This document shows positions 1-6,566 of a stretch of DNA of 12,070 bases, in pieces. The translations under genes and the position numbers were made by a program. The notes beneath the pieces are model-generated. The model saw only the letters and a program-made list of their open reading frames with translations, had not been told where the DNA came from and did no database searches. Each line of letters opens with the position of its first letter. The first letter of the stretch is position 1. This DNA is from an uncultured Clostridia bacterium (GTDB lineage Bacteria; Bacillota; Clostridia; TANB77; CAG-508), in assembly GCA_934180065.1 (NCBI GenBank), contig CAKPRA010000047.1:1-12070 (forward strand). The letters are read 5' to 3'.

Positions 1-102
1 TCATCCAATAAATCTTTATTATTATAAGTTACATTAATTATTCTATTTATATCATAATATTTAAAACTTTTCCATAAACTTACAAAATTTATATTTTTCT
101 CA

Positions 103-131
103 ATTTTATATCAAACATTTGTTTTTGTCAA
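103..131 (-). promoter_or_regulatory. Leftward sigma-A promoter leading out of the window
   Basis: Read on the minus strand: a -35 TTGACA at 126-131, a 17-nt spacer and a -10 TAAAAT at 103-108. The -35 is a perfect consensus. The spacer holds the 12-bp palindrome AAACATTTGTTT (113-124), a possible operator. Bases 1-102 downstream are very AT-rich and contain no ribosome site followed by a sustained open frame. They look like the untranslated leader of a gene beyond the left edge. Confidence 0.65.
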
Positions 132-136
132 TGGTT

Positions 137-176
137 AAAAATAAATTTCAAAATTTTTTTCAAACTTTGAAATTTA
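137..176 (-). terminator. AT-rich hairpin terminator after the truncated ZIP gene
   Basis: Two perfect 11-bp arms (142-152 and 166-176, TAAATTTCAAA and its complement) enclose a 13-nt loop. On the minus strand the hairpin is followed by TTTTT (137-141). It lies about 55 nt after the ZIP stop and just before the next promoter, a normal place for a terminator. The stem is almost all A-T, so it may be weak. Confidence 0.5.
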
Positions 177-229
177 AGTATTTCAATTAAATTCAAATTA
201 TTCTACCACGCATGCTGTCTACTTTTTAA

Positions 230-604
230 TCAACCTTCTGGTATGTTGTGTAATGTTACTGCAAATACCATCATTGTTGTTTTTTTCAATTTTGCTTTTA
301 TTCCTTCTGGTTTATCGTCATTTAAATGCAAATGTGGTATTAAACTATCTAATAGTAATAAAAATAATATTCCTAAAATAAATCCTATTGCTGCTGGGAG
401 CCATTCTATTTTTCCTTGCTCTTTTGCCATATCTATTGATGGTATAATCAAAGACCATACAGAGGCAGCTATCATCACTCCTGAGGCAAATCCAAGCAAG
501 AGCTTTTCAACCTTTATACTTAGCTTATTTTTCATAAAGAATACCATTGCAGCGCCCAAAGTCGTTCCTAAAAAAGGAATTGCTAATCCTATTGTTAAAT
601 CCAT
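230..604 (-). pseudogene. Truncated ZIP-family metal (zinc/iron) transporter, N-terminal half
   Basis: The 124 residues match the N-terminal half of ZIP (ZupT/GufA-like) divalent-metal transporters of the cytoplasmic membrane. Visible are TM1 (about residues 5-24), TM2 (36-56), TM3 (69-89), a His-containing loop (PHLHLNDD, 90-97) and the start of TM4 with HNIPEG (119-124). In ZIP proteins that helix supplies metal ligands and continues as HNxPEGLAxG. Here TGA follows directly after PEG. Family members are usually about 230-280 residues, so roughly half is missing. None of the three minus-strand frames in bases 1-229 resumes ZIP-like sequence, so a single frameshift does not explain it; deletion, insertion or a rearrangement fits better. 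The start is supported by GAAGGG at 610-615, 5 nt upstream. The promoter and operator are intact, so a half-length protein may still be made, but transport is unlikely. Confidence 0.75.
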
Positions 605-636
605 ATAATCCCTTCTTTCCTACATTTTAAAGAAAT

Positions 637-686
637 ATAATTACAGTGTAAATATGAATTGTATTTCACATTTATACTGTAATTAT
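637..686. promoter_or_regulatory. Long inverted-repeat operator over the ZIP promoter
   Basis: Arms at 637-658 and 665-686 (22 bp, two mismatches) surround a 6-nt centre. The left arm contains the tight palindrome TTACAGTGTAA (641-651); the right arm has the one-change form TTATACTGTAA (672-682). The repeat covers the -10 box and the start point of the ZIP promoter, which suits a repressor binding as two dimers. The half-site resembles the TACA/TGTA class seen with BlaI/MecI/CopY-type repressors, but it matches no canonical Zur, Fur, PerR or MntR box that I know. The regulator is not identified. Confidence 0.6.
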
Positions 687-709
687 ATTATTCTTTTGAA
701 AAAAGTCAA
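682..709 (-). promoter_or_regulatory. Sigma-A promoter of the ZIP gene
   Basis: On the minus strand: -35 TTGACT (704-709), a 16-nt spacer and a perfect -10 TATAAT (682-687). Transcription should start near 675, giving a leader of about 70 nt that includes most of the operator repeat. Confidence 0.75.
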
Positions 710-736
710 TATAAATTTTTTACCAATGTATGCAAA

Positions 737-821
737 TAAGGACAGAAATCATTGACAACTTCTAAAATAATTTAATTTTGCTTATTTTATATTTAAAAGT
801 CGTTAATTTTATCTGTCCTTA
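737..821. repeat. 85-bp near-palindromic element (REP/MITE-like), possible terminator
   Basis: Perfect 10-bp terminal inverted repeats, TAAGGACAGA at 737-746 and its complement at 812-821. Imperfect pairing continues inward (ATTGACAACTT on the left against the complement of AAGTCGTTAAT on the right). The element sits between two genes, downstream of the flavin-reductase-like gene, and could fold as one long hairpin. It carries no coding frame. The ends resemble the GGGAC-type short palindromes scattered in many Clostridia, and the smaller palindrome at 11195-11232 may be a relative. Confidence 0.55.
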
Positions 822-851
822 CTAATATATAGTTTTCATTGAAATTACATA

Positions 852-1796
852 TTATTTATTTTTTTCTTTATTTCTTTTATCTTGAATAATTTCCATCTCT
901 TTTTCTGTAATTAAATTTACATTATTTTCCTTAGCCCAGGCTACGCACCCTTTTAATACAGTGTTCAAAAATACTCGTGGTACTTTTACTAACTTAGAGC
1001 ATGCTTCATCTGTAAATTTTACCTCTGGATCTATTCTTGAAGCAGCATATTTTACTGTATCTAAGCTAATACCTTTACTTGCTGGAATTGGCTCTGATAT
1101 TGGTCTTTTAAATCGAGTATACCAAAAATTTTTACTATCTCTATATCCATAATCAACTGGTACTTGAGGGAATGACATAGGTCCAACCCCATTTATAATT
1201 GCATCATAATATTTTGGTTTCATTAATATGTGATCTATTTTTAAAATAAAATGAGCTCCAAATTTGCTTGTTATTCCATTGAATTGATGATATGGAGGAA
1301 GATATTCGTCTTTTACGACATCATTTTCTGCTCCATCTAGCTCTTTTACCCATGTACATTCAAATACCTGAAATGCTTCTTGTACTATTTTAGGATATTG
1401 CTCATTTGTATTTTCTCTAGCACTTTTTCCATCAACTAAATTGAAAATACAATCTTTCATTTTTTCCTCTGTAGTTTCTCCTGGATAACCTAGTCTTACA
1501 GCTTCTTTAAAATATTTCCTTTTATCTGTTATAAAGTTTATACTACATTTTCCAGTTCTTAAAATATTTTTAGCTGTATTAGAGCTATTTCTACAACAAA
1601 GTACCATTGCGTAATAATCTTTACCAGCAATATAATATGGAAAACATAATGAATATGAACCCAAATTTGTTTGTCCTGATTCACTCAAAGTTCCAATTTC
1701 TGTTGTTGGCATTGGAAAAAAAGCTGATGTTTGATAAAAATTATCAACAATTCTCAAGTCTTTAAATCCATTTAACTCCTCAATTTTCTTTTGCAT
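852..1796 (-). CDS. Flavin-reductase-like (FMN-binding split barrel) protein with C-terminal PCP_red-like domain
   Basis: The 314-residue product appears cytoplasmic; no signal or membrane segment is visible. Residues about 20-195 resemble the flavin reductase/FMN-binding split-barrel family: FFPMPTTEIGT (26-36), SGQTNLGSYSLCFPYY (40-55) and CCRNSSNTAKNILRTGKCSINFI (starting near 67) follow the pattern of a barrel strand, the P-x-x-x-S region and the R-x-S-x-T-x-x-N flavin-site helix. Residues about 260-308 (FTDEACSKLVKVPRVFL, then AWAKENNVNLITEKEME) fit the PCP_red domain, best known at the C-terminus of light-independent protochlorophyllide reductase B subunits. The activity is unknown; an electron-transfer or flavin-binding role is inferred. 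I chose ATG at 1796 because GAGGAGG (1807-1813) is 10 nt upstream; the ATG at 1805 is only 1 nt from it. A longer frame to 1922 would cross a promoter-like AT-rich tract. Confidence 0.75.
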   Translation of the reverse strand: MQKKIEELNGFKDLRIVDNFYQTSAFFPMPTTEIGTLSESGQTNLGSYSLCFPYYIAGKDYYAMVLCCRNSSNTAKNILRTGKCSINFITDKRKYFKEAVRLGYPGETTEEKMKDCIFNLVDGKSARENTNEQYPKIVQEAFQVFECTWVKELDGAENDVVKDEYLPPYHQFNGITSKFGAHFILKIDHILMKPKYYDAIINGVGPMSFPQVPVDYGYRDSKNFWYTRFKRPISEPIPASKGISLDTVKYAASRIDPEVKFTDEACSKLVKVPRVFLNTVLKGCVAWAKENNVNLITEKEMEIIQDKRNKEKNK

Positions 1797-1805
1797 ATAA
1801 ATCAT

Positions 1806-1829
1806 TCCTCCTCTTTTGTTTTTATTATA
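1806..1829 (-). promoter_or_regulatory. -10 box and short leader of the flavin-reductase-like gene, shared with a lipoprotein gene
   Basis: A TATAAT -10 (1824-1829) is followed by a short leader ending in AGGAGGA. The 24 bases are identical to 6549-6572 in front of lipoprotein B and near-identical to 3542-3566 in front of lipoprotein A. I see no good -35 at 17 nt, so an activator or other help may be needed. Confidence 0.5.
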
Positions 1830-1924
1830 TTTAATATTATATTCATATATTATTAAACCGTATTTTTGTTTAATTTTAACTAGAATAATATTCTTAAAAA
1901 TTATTTTAACACCATTTCTCAAAT

Positions 1925-2557
1925 TTAAAATAGCTCTTGTATTTTATTGAAGCTATCTATACTTGTGATTTTCTGTTTATCATATTCTTTACCTTCTGGA
2001 TTGTAAAAAATCGAATCTATCCCATATTTATTTGGTCCAAGTACATCTTTATCTATTGTATCCCCTATCATTAAACATTCTGATGGAGAATATTGCCCAC
2101 ATGCATTTATATAGCTCTCCTTATTTGGTTTTAGCACTGTATCTCCTGTATATATTTCATCAAAATATTTCAAGATTCCGGCATTTTTTAATCTAGTCAC
2201 TTGTGTATATCTAAACCAGTTGGTTAAAACAACTAAACTTTTATTTTTTGATTTTAGATATTTTAACATATCTGTTGTTTCTTCTAATAAAATATCATTA
2301 ATATCTGCATTTATTTTTACCCAGCCATCTATTATTTCACTTGTAATATTTATTCCTATTTTATTTTTATAATAATTACTTAAATCTTCTGTATCATATT
2401 TTAAATGCGTATTTTCATATTCAAGTAGTAGTTCCTGATACTCTGAAAGAAATTTTTCTGAATCCTTTCCTAATGTGTTTTTGAAATACTTTATTTCTTT
2501 TGAAAAATCTCCATAAAGAAGAGTTCCATCTAAGTCAAATATAAATCTTTGTTTCAT
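1925..2557 (-). CDS. HAD-superfamily hydrolase (subfamily IA, YjjG/YfnB-like), copy A
   Basis: The 210-residue cytoplasmic phosphatase has all four HAD motifs: DLDGT (nucleophile D8, acid D10), motif II threonine in VVLTNW (T112), motif III lysine in VLKP (K143) and motif IV GDTIDKD (D166, D171). A helical C1 cap lies between motifs I and II (about 15-90). The GxNKYGIDSIxYNPEGK stretch after motif IV suits YjjG/YfnB-type enzymes that dephosphorylate small phosphometabolites or nucleotides; the substrate cannot be told. It is about 83% identical to the HAD at 7577-8209 (36 differences in 210 by hand). The start MKQRF at 2557 is chosen because GGAGG (2563-2567) is 5 nt upstream and the paralogue begins at the same residue; the ATG at 2569 overlaps the ribosome site. 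Confidence 0.85.
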   Translation of the reverse strand: MKQRFIFDLDGTLLYGDFSKEIKYFKNTLGKDSEKFLSEYQELLLEYENTHLKYDTEDLSNYYKNKIGINITSEIIDGWVKINADINDILLEETTDMLKYLKSKNKSLVVLTNWFRYTQVTRLKNAGILKYFDEIYTGDTVLKPNKESYINACGQYSPSECLMIGDTIDKDVLGPNKYGIDSIFYNPEGKEYDKQKITSIDSFNKIQELF

Positions 2558-2593
2558 TGCTTCCTCCATTTTTATTTCAATTATGATATCCTT

Positions 2594-2622
2594 ATTTTAT
2601 ATGAATAACAATAATTTTACAA
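2594..2622 (-). promoter_or_regulatory. Probable sigma-A promoter of HAD copy A
   Basis: On the minus strand: TTGTAA (2617-2622), 17 nt, TAAAAT (2594-2599), about 37 nt upstream of the chosen start. Both boxes deviate from consensus, so confidence is moderate. The rest of 2623-2747 is AT-rich and shows nothing else I can support. Confidence 0.45.
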
Positions 2623-2747
2623 TAAAAACTTTAGCTTTTAAAAATAAAATTATTTAATCCTTTATGTATGATTTTTTAATAAAGTACAACATTAGGCATT
2701 ATACATAATTAAAATTATACTCATATATTGAACTTTTCTATTATACA

Positions 2748-2822
2748 AAAGCCTTACAGAATTGCCCTTTAGCTTATCATAATACTTTTAATAAACTTAC
2801 TAAGACTCCTCTGTAAGGCTTT
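2748..2822 (-). terminator. Hairpin terminator after lipoprotein A (long loop)
   Basis: Perfect 13-bp arms, AAAGCCTTACAGA at 2748-2760 and its complement at 2810-2822, enclose a 49-nt loop. On the minus strand the distal arm runs into TTTTGTATAAT. It starts 21 nt after the lipoprotein A stop. The loop is unusually long for a terminator, so this may instead be a small palindromic element that also stops transcription. Confidence 0.6.
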
Positions 2823-2843
2823 CCTTACTTGTTAAATTATACC

Positions 2844-3533
2844 TTAAAATTCATCAATTTCTATTATATTTCCATCTATATCAATTCCTGCAGAACAAAC
2901 TCCATCTGGATAAGACTTGCTTATGATTTGTGTTATATTTTTTAATTTTGGTAATGATTTTAAATTTAAATTAACTGTATATGAATTTTCATCTGCACTT
3001 ATATTTCCCATATCATAATAGAATACATTTCCATTTTCATCTATAAACCAAAATATCTTTGCTCCGTCTTGACCATATTCTGAAACTCCTGCATTTATAA
3101 TGTTAGACTTTACCTTATATTTTGTTCCATATTTTCTTGCCATTGCACTATTTGAAGAGAAACATAAGTATGCATCACCAGCTGGTGTAATATTTATTGC
3201 AATATTATTAAAATTATACATTACTAAATCTACATCTACAGTGTTACCATCAAGATTTTGTGTTGACTTTTGTAGTTTTTTCAAATTTGATTTTAGTCCA
3301 TTTGCAAATATTTTATATCTTTCATTTGATGACATTATAATATCATTTGTTGTATTTAAATCTTCTTTTTCTGTATTTGTTGTATTATTTTCTTGTTTAT
3401 TTTCATTAAAAATTGTTTCATTGTCTTTGCCATATTGTTTCGTATCTTTATCTTTCTTTCCACAAGCTGTCATTGTAACAACCATTCCTAACATTAAACT
3501 TACTGCTAAAATATATTTTATTATTTTTTTCAT
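2844..3533 (-). CDS. Lipoprotein A, uncharacterised, next to the two-component system
   Basis: The 229-residue precursor has a Gram-positive lipoprotein signal: KK, a hydrophobic core (about 4-20) and lipobox MTAC with Cys24, so the mature protein is tethered outside the membrane. Residues 25-65 form a charged, Asn/Glu/Lys-rich linker. The remainder (about 66-229) looks globular, with beta-rich patches such as IAINITPAGDAYLCF and IFWFIDENGNVFYYD; I do not recognise the domain. The signal peptide, linker start and upstream region closely match lipoprotein B (5824-6540), but the C-terminal domains differ. The boxed promoter begins at the histidine kinase stop, so the gene can be read through from the kinase and also has its own regulated start. 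ATG at 3533 is chosen because GGAGG is 9 nt upstream; the ATG at 3542 abuts it. Confidence 0.8.
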   Translation of the reverse strand: MKKIIKYILAVSLMLGMVVTMTACGKKDKDTKQYGKDNETIFNENKQENNTTNTEKEDLNTTNDIIMSSNERYKIFANGLKSNLKKLQKSTQNLDGNTVDVDLVMYNFNNIAINITPAGDAYLCFSSNSAMARKYGTKYKVKSNIINAGVSEYGQDGAKIFWFIDENGNVFYYDMGNISADENSYTVNLNLKSLPKLKNITQIISKSYPDGVCSAGIDIDGNIIEIDEF

Positions 3534-3560
3534 ATTAATCATCCTCCTCTTATGTTTTTA

Positions 3561-3614
3561 ATTATAAACTTAACTTATTTCAAATATTTATAAAAGTTGT
3601 AACAGAGTTGTAAA
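3561..3614 (-). promoter_or_regulatory. OmpR/PhoB-type regulated promoter of lipoprotein A
   Basis: Minus-strand direct repeats TTTACAAC (3607-3614) and GTTACAAC (3596-3603) are offset by 11 bp, one helical turn. They lie 48 nt upstream of a perfect TATAAT (3561-3566). There is no recognisable -35 at 17 nt, as expected for an activator-dependent promoter. The repeats start directly after the histidine kinase stop codon. The same arrangement with the same 48-nt distance is found at 6567-6620. Confidence 0.7.
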
Positions 3615-4967
3615 TTATTTTGAAAATTCTAGTATAAAAATACTTCCTTTACCTATATCTGATTCTATCTTTAAATCTCCTTTATGTAACTCCATTATGC
3701 TTTTACATATTGATAATCCAAGTCCTGCACCTCCATTTTTTCTCGATCTTACTTTGTCAACTCTATAAAATGGCTCTGTTATTTTTGCTATATTTTCTTT
3801 GCTAATTCCTGGTCCATAATCTACTACCTGTATATACTTTTTGTCGTTTATTTTTAGTGCATTTATTATTATTTTACTATTTACATCTGAAACATTTATT
3901 GCATTTTTTACTAAATTTGATACACACATTATAATTAGTGTTTCATCTCCATATATGTCTTCAAGTTGATTGTTTATTATCAGATCTATATTTTTTGAAT
4001 CTAATCGATCTTTTAGTGTTTTATATATTTCGCTAAAAACATTATTTATGTTTACATTTTTAAAATCTAAATCTGCATTTTTCTTGTATGATAATAGCAA
4101 TAATTTTTTATACATATCTGAGATTCTTTTTGACTCTGATTGAATATATGTTAAATATTTATCTTTTTGCTCCTCTGTCAAATTAGCTTTTTGTAAAAGT
4201 TCAGCATATCCTTGGATGGATGTTAACGGCGTATTCATTTCATGAGATAAATTATCTATAAATAATTGCTTATTATTTGCAGATTCTATTAAATCATTGT
4301 TTCTTTTTTCTAGCTCTTTTGACATTTTATTAAAGCTTTTAGCTAATTTTCCAAACTCACTATTGCTTTCTTTTAAGTTTATTTTATAGTCACCTTTTGA
4401 TAACTTTACCATTTCTTTTTGCATTTTTACTAATGGTTTTGTTAAGGTTTTAGATATTATATACGCTATAATTGCAATAAACACAATCATTACAAGCCAT
4501 ATATATATACAATTTTTTATTAACACTGACCTTGAATTATATATATAATCAATATCTTCTATATATACAATTGTTTTATCTTCCCCAATCTTTGTTGATA
4601 CAAATATATAATTTTTATCATTAATTTCCTTTTGTTGAGCAATATATTTGTTATTTTCTGTTGTTTTAAATTCATCTGCATATGGTTGTAATACTTCATC
4701 TGTTTCATATTCCAATTGGTTATTATTATAATAATAAATTTTTACATCTTTCTCTGTGTTAGATTTTTCTGTTGACGTAAATAAAATTGTACTATTTACA
4801 TTGTACTTTATTCTATTTTCTATCTTTTCTACATTTTTTATTGCAATTTGAGTTTCAGCCTCAATATTTTCATCTAAATTTTTTTCTATAAGGAAAACTG
4901 CTATTACCAAGCACGATATAATAGCTGGTATACAGATTCCAAAAAACATTTTAAGAGATAATTTCAT
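3615..4967 (-). CDS. Two-component sensor histidine kinase, HAMP-containing
   Basis: The 450-residue membrane kinase has TM1 (about 7-27), an extracellular sensor region of about 120 residues (30-150), TM2 (152-172), HAMP (173-225), then HisKA with phospho-acceptor H242 in SHEMNTPLTS. The ATPase domain shows the N box NLVKNAI (351-357), G1 DYGPG (383-387), F box EPFYR (398-402) and G2 GGAGLGLS (412-419). All residues needed for autophosphorylation are present. It should phosphorylate the adjacent regulator; the gap to that gene's stop is 21 nt, so the two are co-transcribed. The signal sensed is not evident: the sensor region is rich in Asn, Lys and Glu and matches no domain I know. ATG at 4967 is chosen (AAAGGA about 9 nt upstream); a TTG at 4985 in the same frame lies upstream of that ribosome site. 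Confidence 0.93.
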   Translation of the reverse strand: MKLSLKMFFGICIPAIISCLVIAVFLIEKNLDENIEAETQIAIKNVEKIENRIKYNVNSTILFTSTEKSNTEKDVKIYYYNNNQLEYETDEVLQPYADEFKTTENNKYIAQQKEINDKNYIFVSTKIGEDKTIVYIEDIDYIYNSRSVLIKNCIYIWLVMIVFIAIIAYIISKTLTKPLVKMQKEMVKLSKGDYKINLKESNSEFGKLAKSFNKMSKELEKRNNDLIESANNKQLFIDNLSHEMNTPLTSIQGYAELLQKANLTEEQKDKYLTYIQSESKRISDMYKKLLLLSYKKNADLDFKNVNINNVFSEIYKTLKDRLDSKNIDLIINNQLEDIYGDETLIIMCVSNLVKNAINVSDVNSKIIINALKINDKKYIQVVDYGPGISKENIAKITEPFYRVDKVRSRKNGGAGLGLSICKSIMELHKGDLKIESDIGKGSIFILEFSK

Positions 4968-4988
4968 AATATTTTTTCCTTTCAAAAA

Positions 4989-5642
4989 TTATATTTCTAA
5001 TCTGTATCCATATTTATAAACAGTAACTATTATATCATCCCAACTTAGCTTTTTTCGTAGTCTTTGTATATGCATATCTACTGTTCTTGTATCACCATAA
5101 TAATCATATCCCCAAGCTGATTCTAACAGCTTTTCTCTTGAAAGAGCTAAATTTTTGTTTTGAATTAATACTTTAAGTAGTTCAAATTCTTGTGCAGTCA
5201 TTTCAATTTTTTCGTTATTTTTAAAGACCTCTCTTTTAGCAAAATCAACTTTTATATTTCTGTATTCAAATACATCTGAAAATTTACCTGTTCTTCTTAA
5301 AACAACTTCTATTCTCGCTAATAATTCCATTGATTCAAATGGTTTAACAATATAATCATCTGCACCTAATTTTAAACCTTTCACTTTATCTGTTACACTA
5401 TCCTTTGCAGTCAAAAATATTATTGGGACATTTTGTTTAATAAAACTTTGTGCAATTTCATATCCATTCTTTTTTGGAAGCATTATATCCAATAATGCTA
5501 AGTCTGGACTAAATTTATTTAATTTTTCAAGAGCAATTTCACCATCTTCAGCTTCATCGCATTTATAACCTGCTAGCTCTAAATTCATTCTAATAAGCTC
5601 TCTTATTTTTTCTTCATCATCTACAATTAAAATTTTTCTCAT
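4989..5642 (-). CDS. OmpR/PhoB-family response regulator
   Basis: The 217-residue regulator has a receiver domain (1-115) with acidic pocket D8/D9, phosphorylation site D52 (LLDIMLP), switch T78 (FLTAKD) and K100 (IVKPF), followed by a winged-helix DNA-binding domain (about 125-217) with the usual LTxxE-like MTAQEFELLKVL and RTVDMHIQRLRKK recognition helix. It is the partner of the kinase just downstream. The direct repeats at 3596-3614 and 6602-6620, with 11-bp spacing, are the kind of site this family binds as a tandem dimer, so the two lipoproteins are its likely targets (inference). The start is supported by AAAGGAG 5 nt upstream. Confidence 0.95.
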   Translation of the reverse strand: MRKILIVDDEEKIRELIRMNLELAGYKCDEAEDGEIALEKLNKFSPDLALLDIMLPKKNGYEIAQSFIKQNVPIIFLTAKDSVTDKVKGLKLGADDYIVKPFESMELLARIEVVLRRTGKFSDVFEYRNIKVDFAKREVFKNNEKIEMTAQEFELLKVLIQNKNLALSREKLLESAWGYDYYGDTRTVDMHIQRLRKKLSWDDIIVTVYKYGYRLEI

Positions 5643-5672
5643 ACTTACTCCTTTGTTTAGTTTGGTGATTTT

Positions 5673-5701
5673 ATTATAATATTAGCAATTTAATTAATCA
5701 A
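5673..5701 (-). promoter_or_regulatory. Sigma-A promoter of the regulator-kinase operon
   Basis: On the minus strand: -35 TTGATT (5696-5701), a 17-nt spacer and a perfect -10 TATAAT (5673-5678), about 31 nt upstream of the regulator start. No TTACAAC repeat is visible here, so autoregulation through the same boxes is not supported. Confidence 0.7.
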
Positions 5702-5702
5702 C

Positions 5703-5820
5703 AAAAAAAGCAATATTTAGTATGAGTTATTTTCTACTTATAAGTAAAAACATAAGAAATATGTGATAATTCTTATGTTTTTACAAATTTTTTAACTGTT
5801 TACTAAAATAATTGCTTTTT
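5703..5820 (-). terminator. Nested 118-bp palindrome after lipoprotein B; intrinsic terminator
   Basis: Outer arms at 5703-5722 and 5800-5820 pair imperfectly (AAAAAAGCAAT...TTTAGTA). Inside them is a perfect 15-bp hairpin (GTAAAAACATAAGAA at 5744-5758, complement at 5770-5784, 11-nt loop). On the minus strand the outer stem ends in GCTTTTTTT, a good terminator tail. It starts 4 nt after the lipoprotein B stop and ends just before the promoter of the regulator operon. Confidence 0.65.
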
Positions 5821-5823
5821 TAT

Positions 5824-6540
5824 TTATTCTGCAATTGCATATGCTAATAAAATTCTTGATACTTTTCCATTCTTTATAAAATAATATATATTTCCATTTT
5901 TGCTTCCATATACTGGTTCACTTCCCGGATATCCAACTATAATTGTATTTTCATCTACAGAATCACTTTTTAATATTGAATTTGATGGATATGCTTTTAA
6001 TACTTCTTCTTTGCTAGATCCTATTTTTATACCTCTTGCTGTCTGTAATTTTGAAGTTCCATATACTTCGATTGATGTCATTTTGCCATCATCATCTTCA
6101 CTATCTTCAAATTCATTATATACTTTTAGACATAAAGATTTGTAATCTAATTCCGTTATTGTTGTTCCTGTTGCATCTTGTGTATATGTTTTTCTTTCTG
6201 GAGTTTCATCATATATGGTTTCTACTGCTTTTGCACTTTCTCCAAGTTTAAATTCGTTAATTGTTAGATCTTCATTTGAAAAAGCCTTTATGCTATTTGT
6301 TGTATTATTTTTTGTTATATTACTTTCATTTTTCTCATTTTTTGTTTGATTCTCTTCACTGTCTTTATTTTCAGTGCTATTTTTTTCATCAGTTACATTA
6401 TTTTCTTCTTGTTTTTCTATTGTTTCATTTTCTTTGCTATATTCTTTTTTATCCTTATCCTTATTTCCACATCCTGTTATAGCTAGCATCATACTTAATA
6501 CTACAAGTATTGCTAAAGTATACTTTAATATTTTTTTCAT
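5824..6540 (-). CDS. Lipoprotein B with a two-repeat C-terminal domain (SmpA/BLIP-like fold suspected)
   Basis: The 238-residue precursor has an N-terminal signal almost parallel to that of lipoprotein A, with lipobox ITGC and Cys24. A long Asn/Glu/Lys/Ser-rich, low-complexity linker (25-88) probably spans the cell wall. The C-terminal part (89-238) holds two similar segments that begin FKLGESAKAVETIY (97-110) and IKIGSSKEEVLKAYP (171-185). This 'GxSxxxVxxxY' pattern with following strands is typical of SmpA/OmlA and beta-lactamase-inhibitor-like folds; that assignment is inferred from pattern alone. The linker is much longer than in lipoprotein A and the C-terminal domain is unrelated by eye. 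ATG at 6540 is chosen because GGAGG (6550-6554) is 9 nt upstream and the ATG at 6549 overlaps it. Confidence 0.8.
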   Translation of the reverse strand: MKKILKYTLAILVVLSMMLAITGCGNKDKDKKEYSKENETIEKQEENNVTDEKNSTENKDSEENQTKNEKNESNITKNNTTNSIKAFSNEDLTINEFKLGESAKAVETIYDETPERKTYTQDATGTTITELDYKSLCLKVYNEFEDSEDDDGKMTSIEVYGTSKLQTARGIKIGSSKEEVLKAYPSNSILKSDSVDENTIIVGYPGSEPVYGSKNGNIYYFIKNGKVSRILLAYAIAE

Positions 6541-6566
6541 ATTAATCATCCTCCTCTTTTGTTTTT

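Noticed and set aside
243..608. Plus-strand open frame of 121 codons
   Set aside because: It lies opposite the ZIP-like gene, shows no family pattern and lacks a ribosome site; the minus-strand product is clearly a ZIP fragment.
1797..1922. 42-residue N-terminal extension of the flavin-reductase-like frame
   Set aside because: It is encoded by AT-rich leader sequence containing a -10 box and a GAGGAGG ribosome site; the real start lies just downstream of that site.
3100..3561. Plus-strand open frame of 153 codons
   Set aside because: Antisense shadow of lipoprotein A; its hydrophobic Phe/Ile/Leu-rich composition is what the complement of an AT-rich Lys/Asn-rich gene produces.
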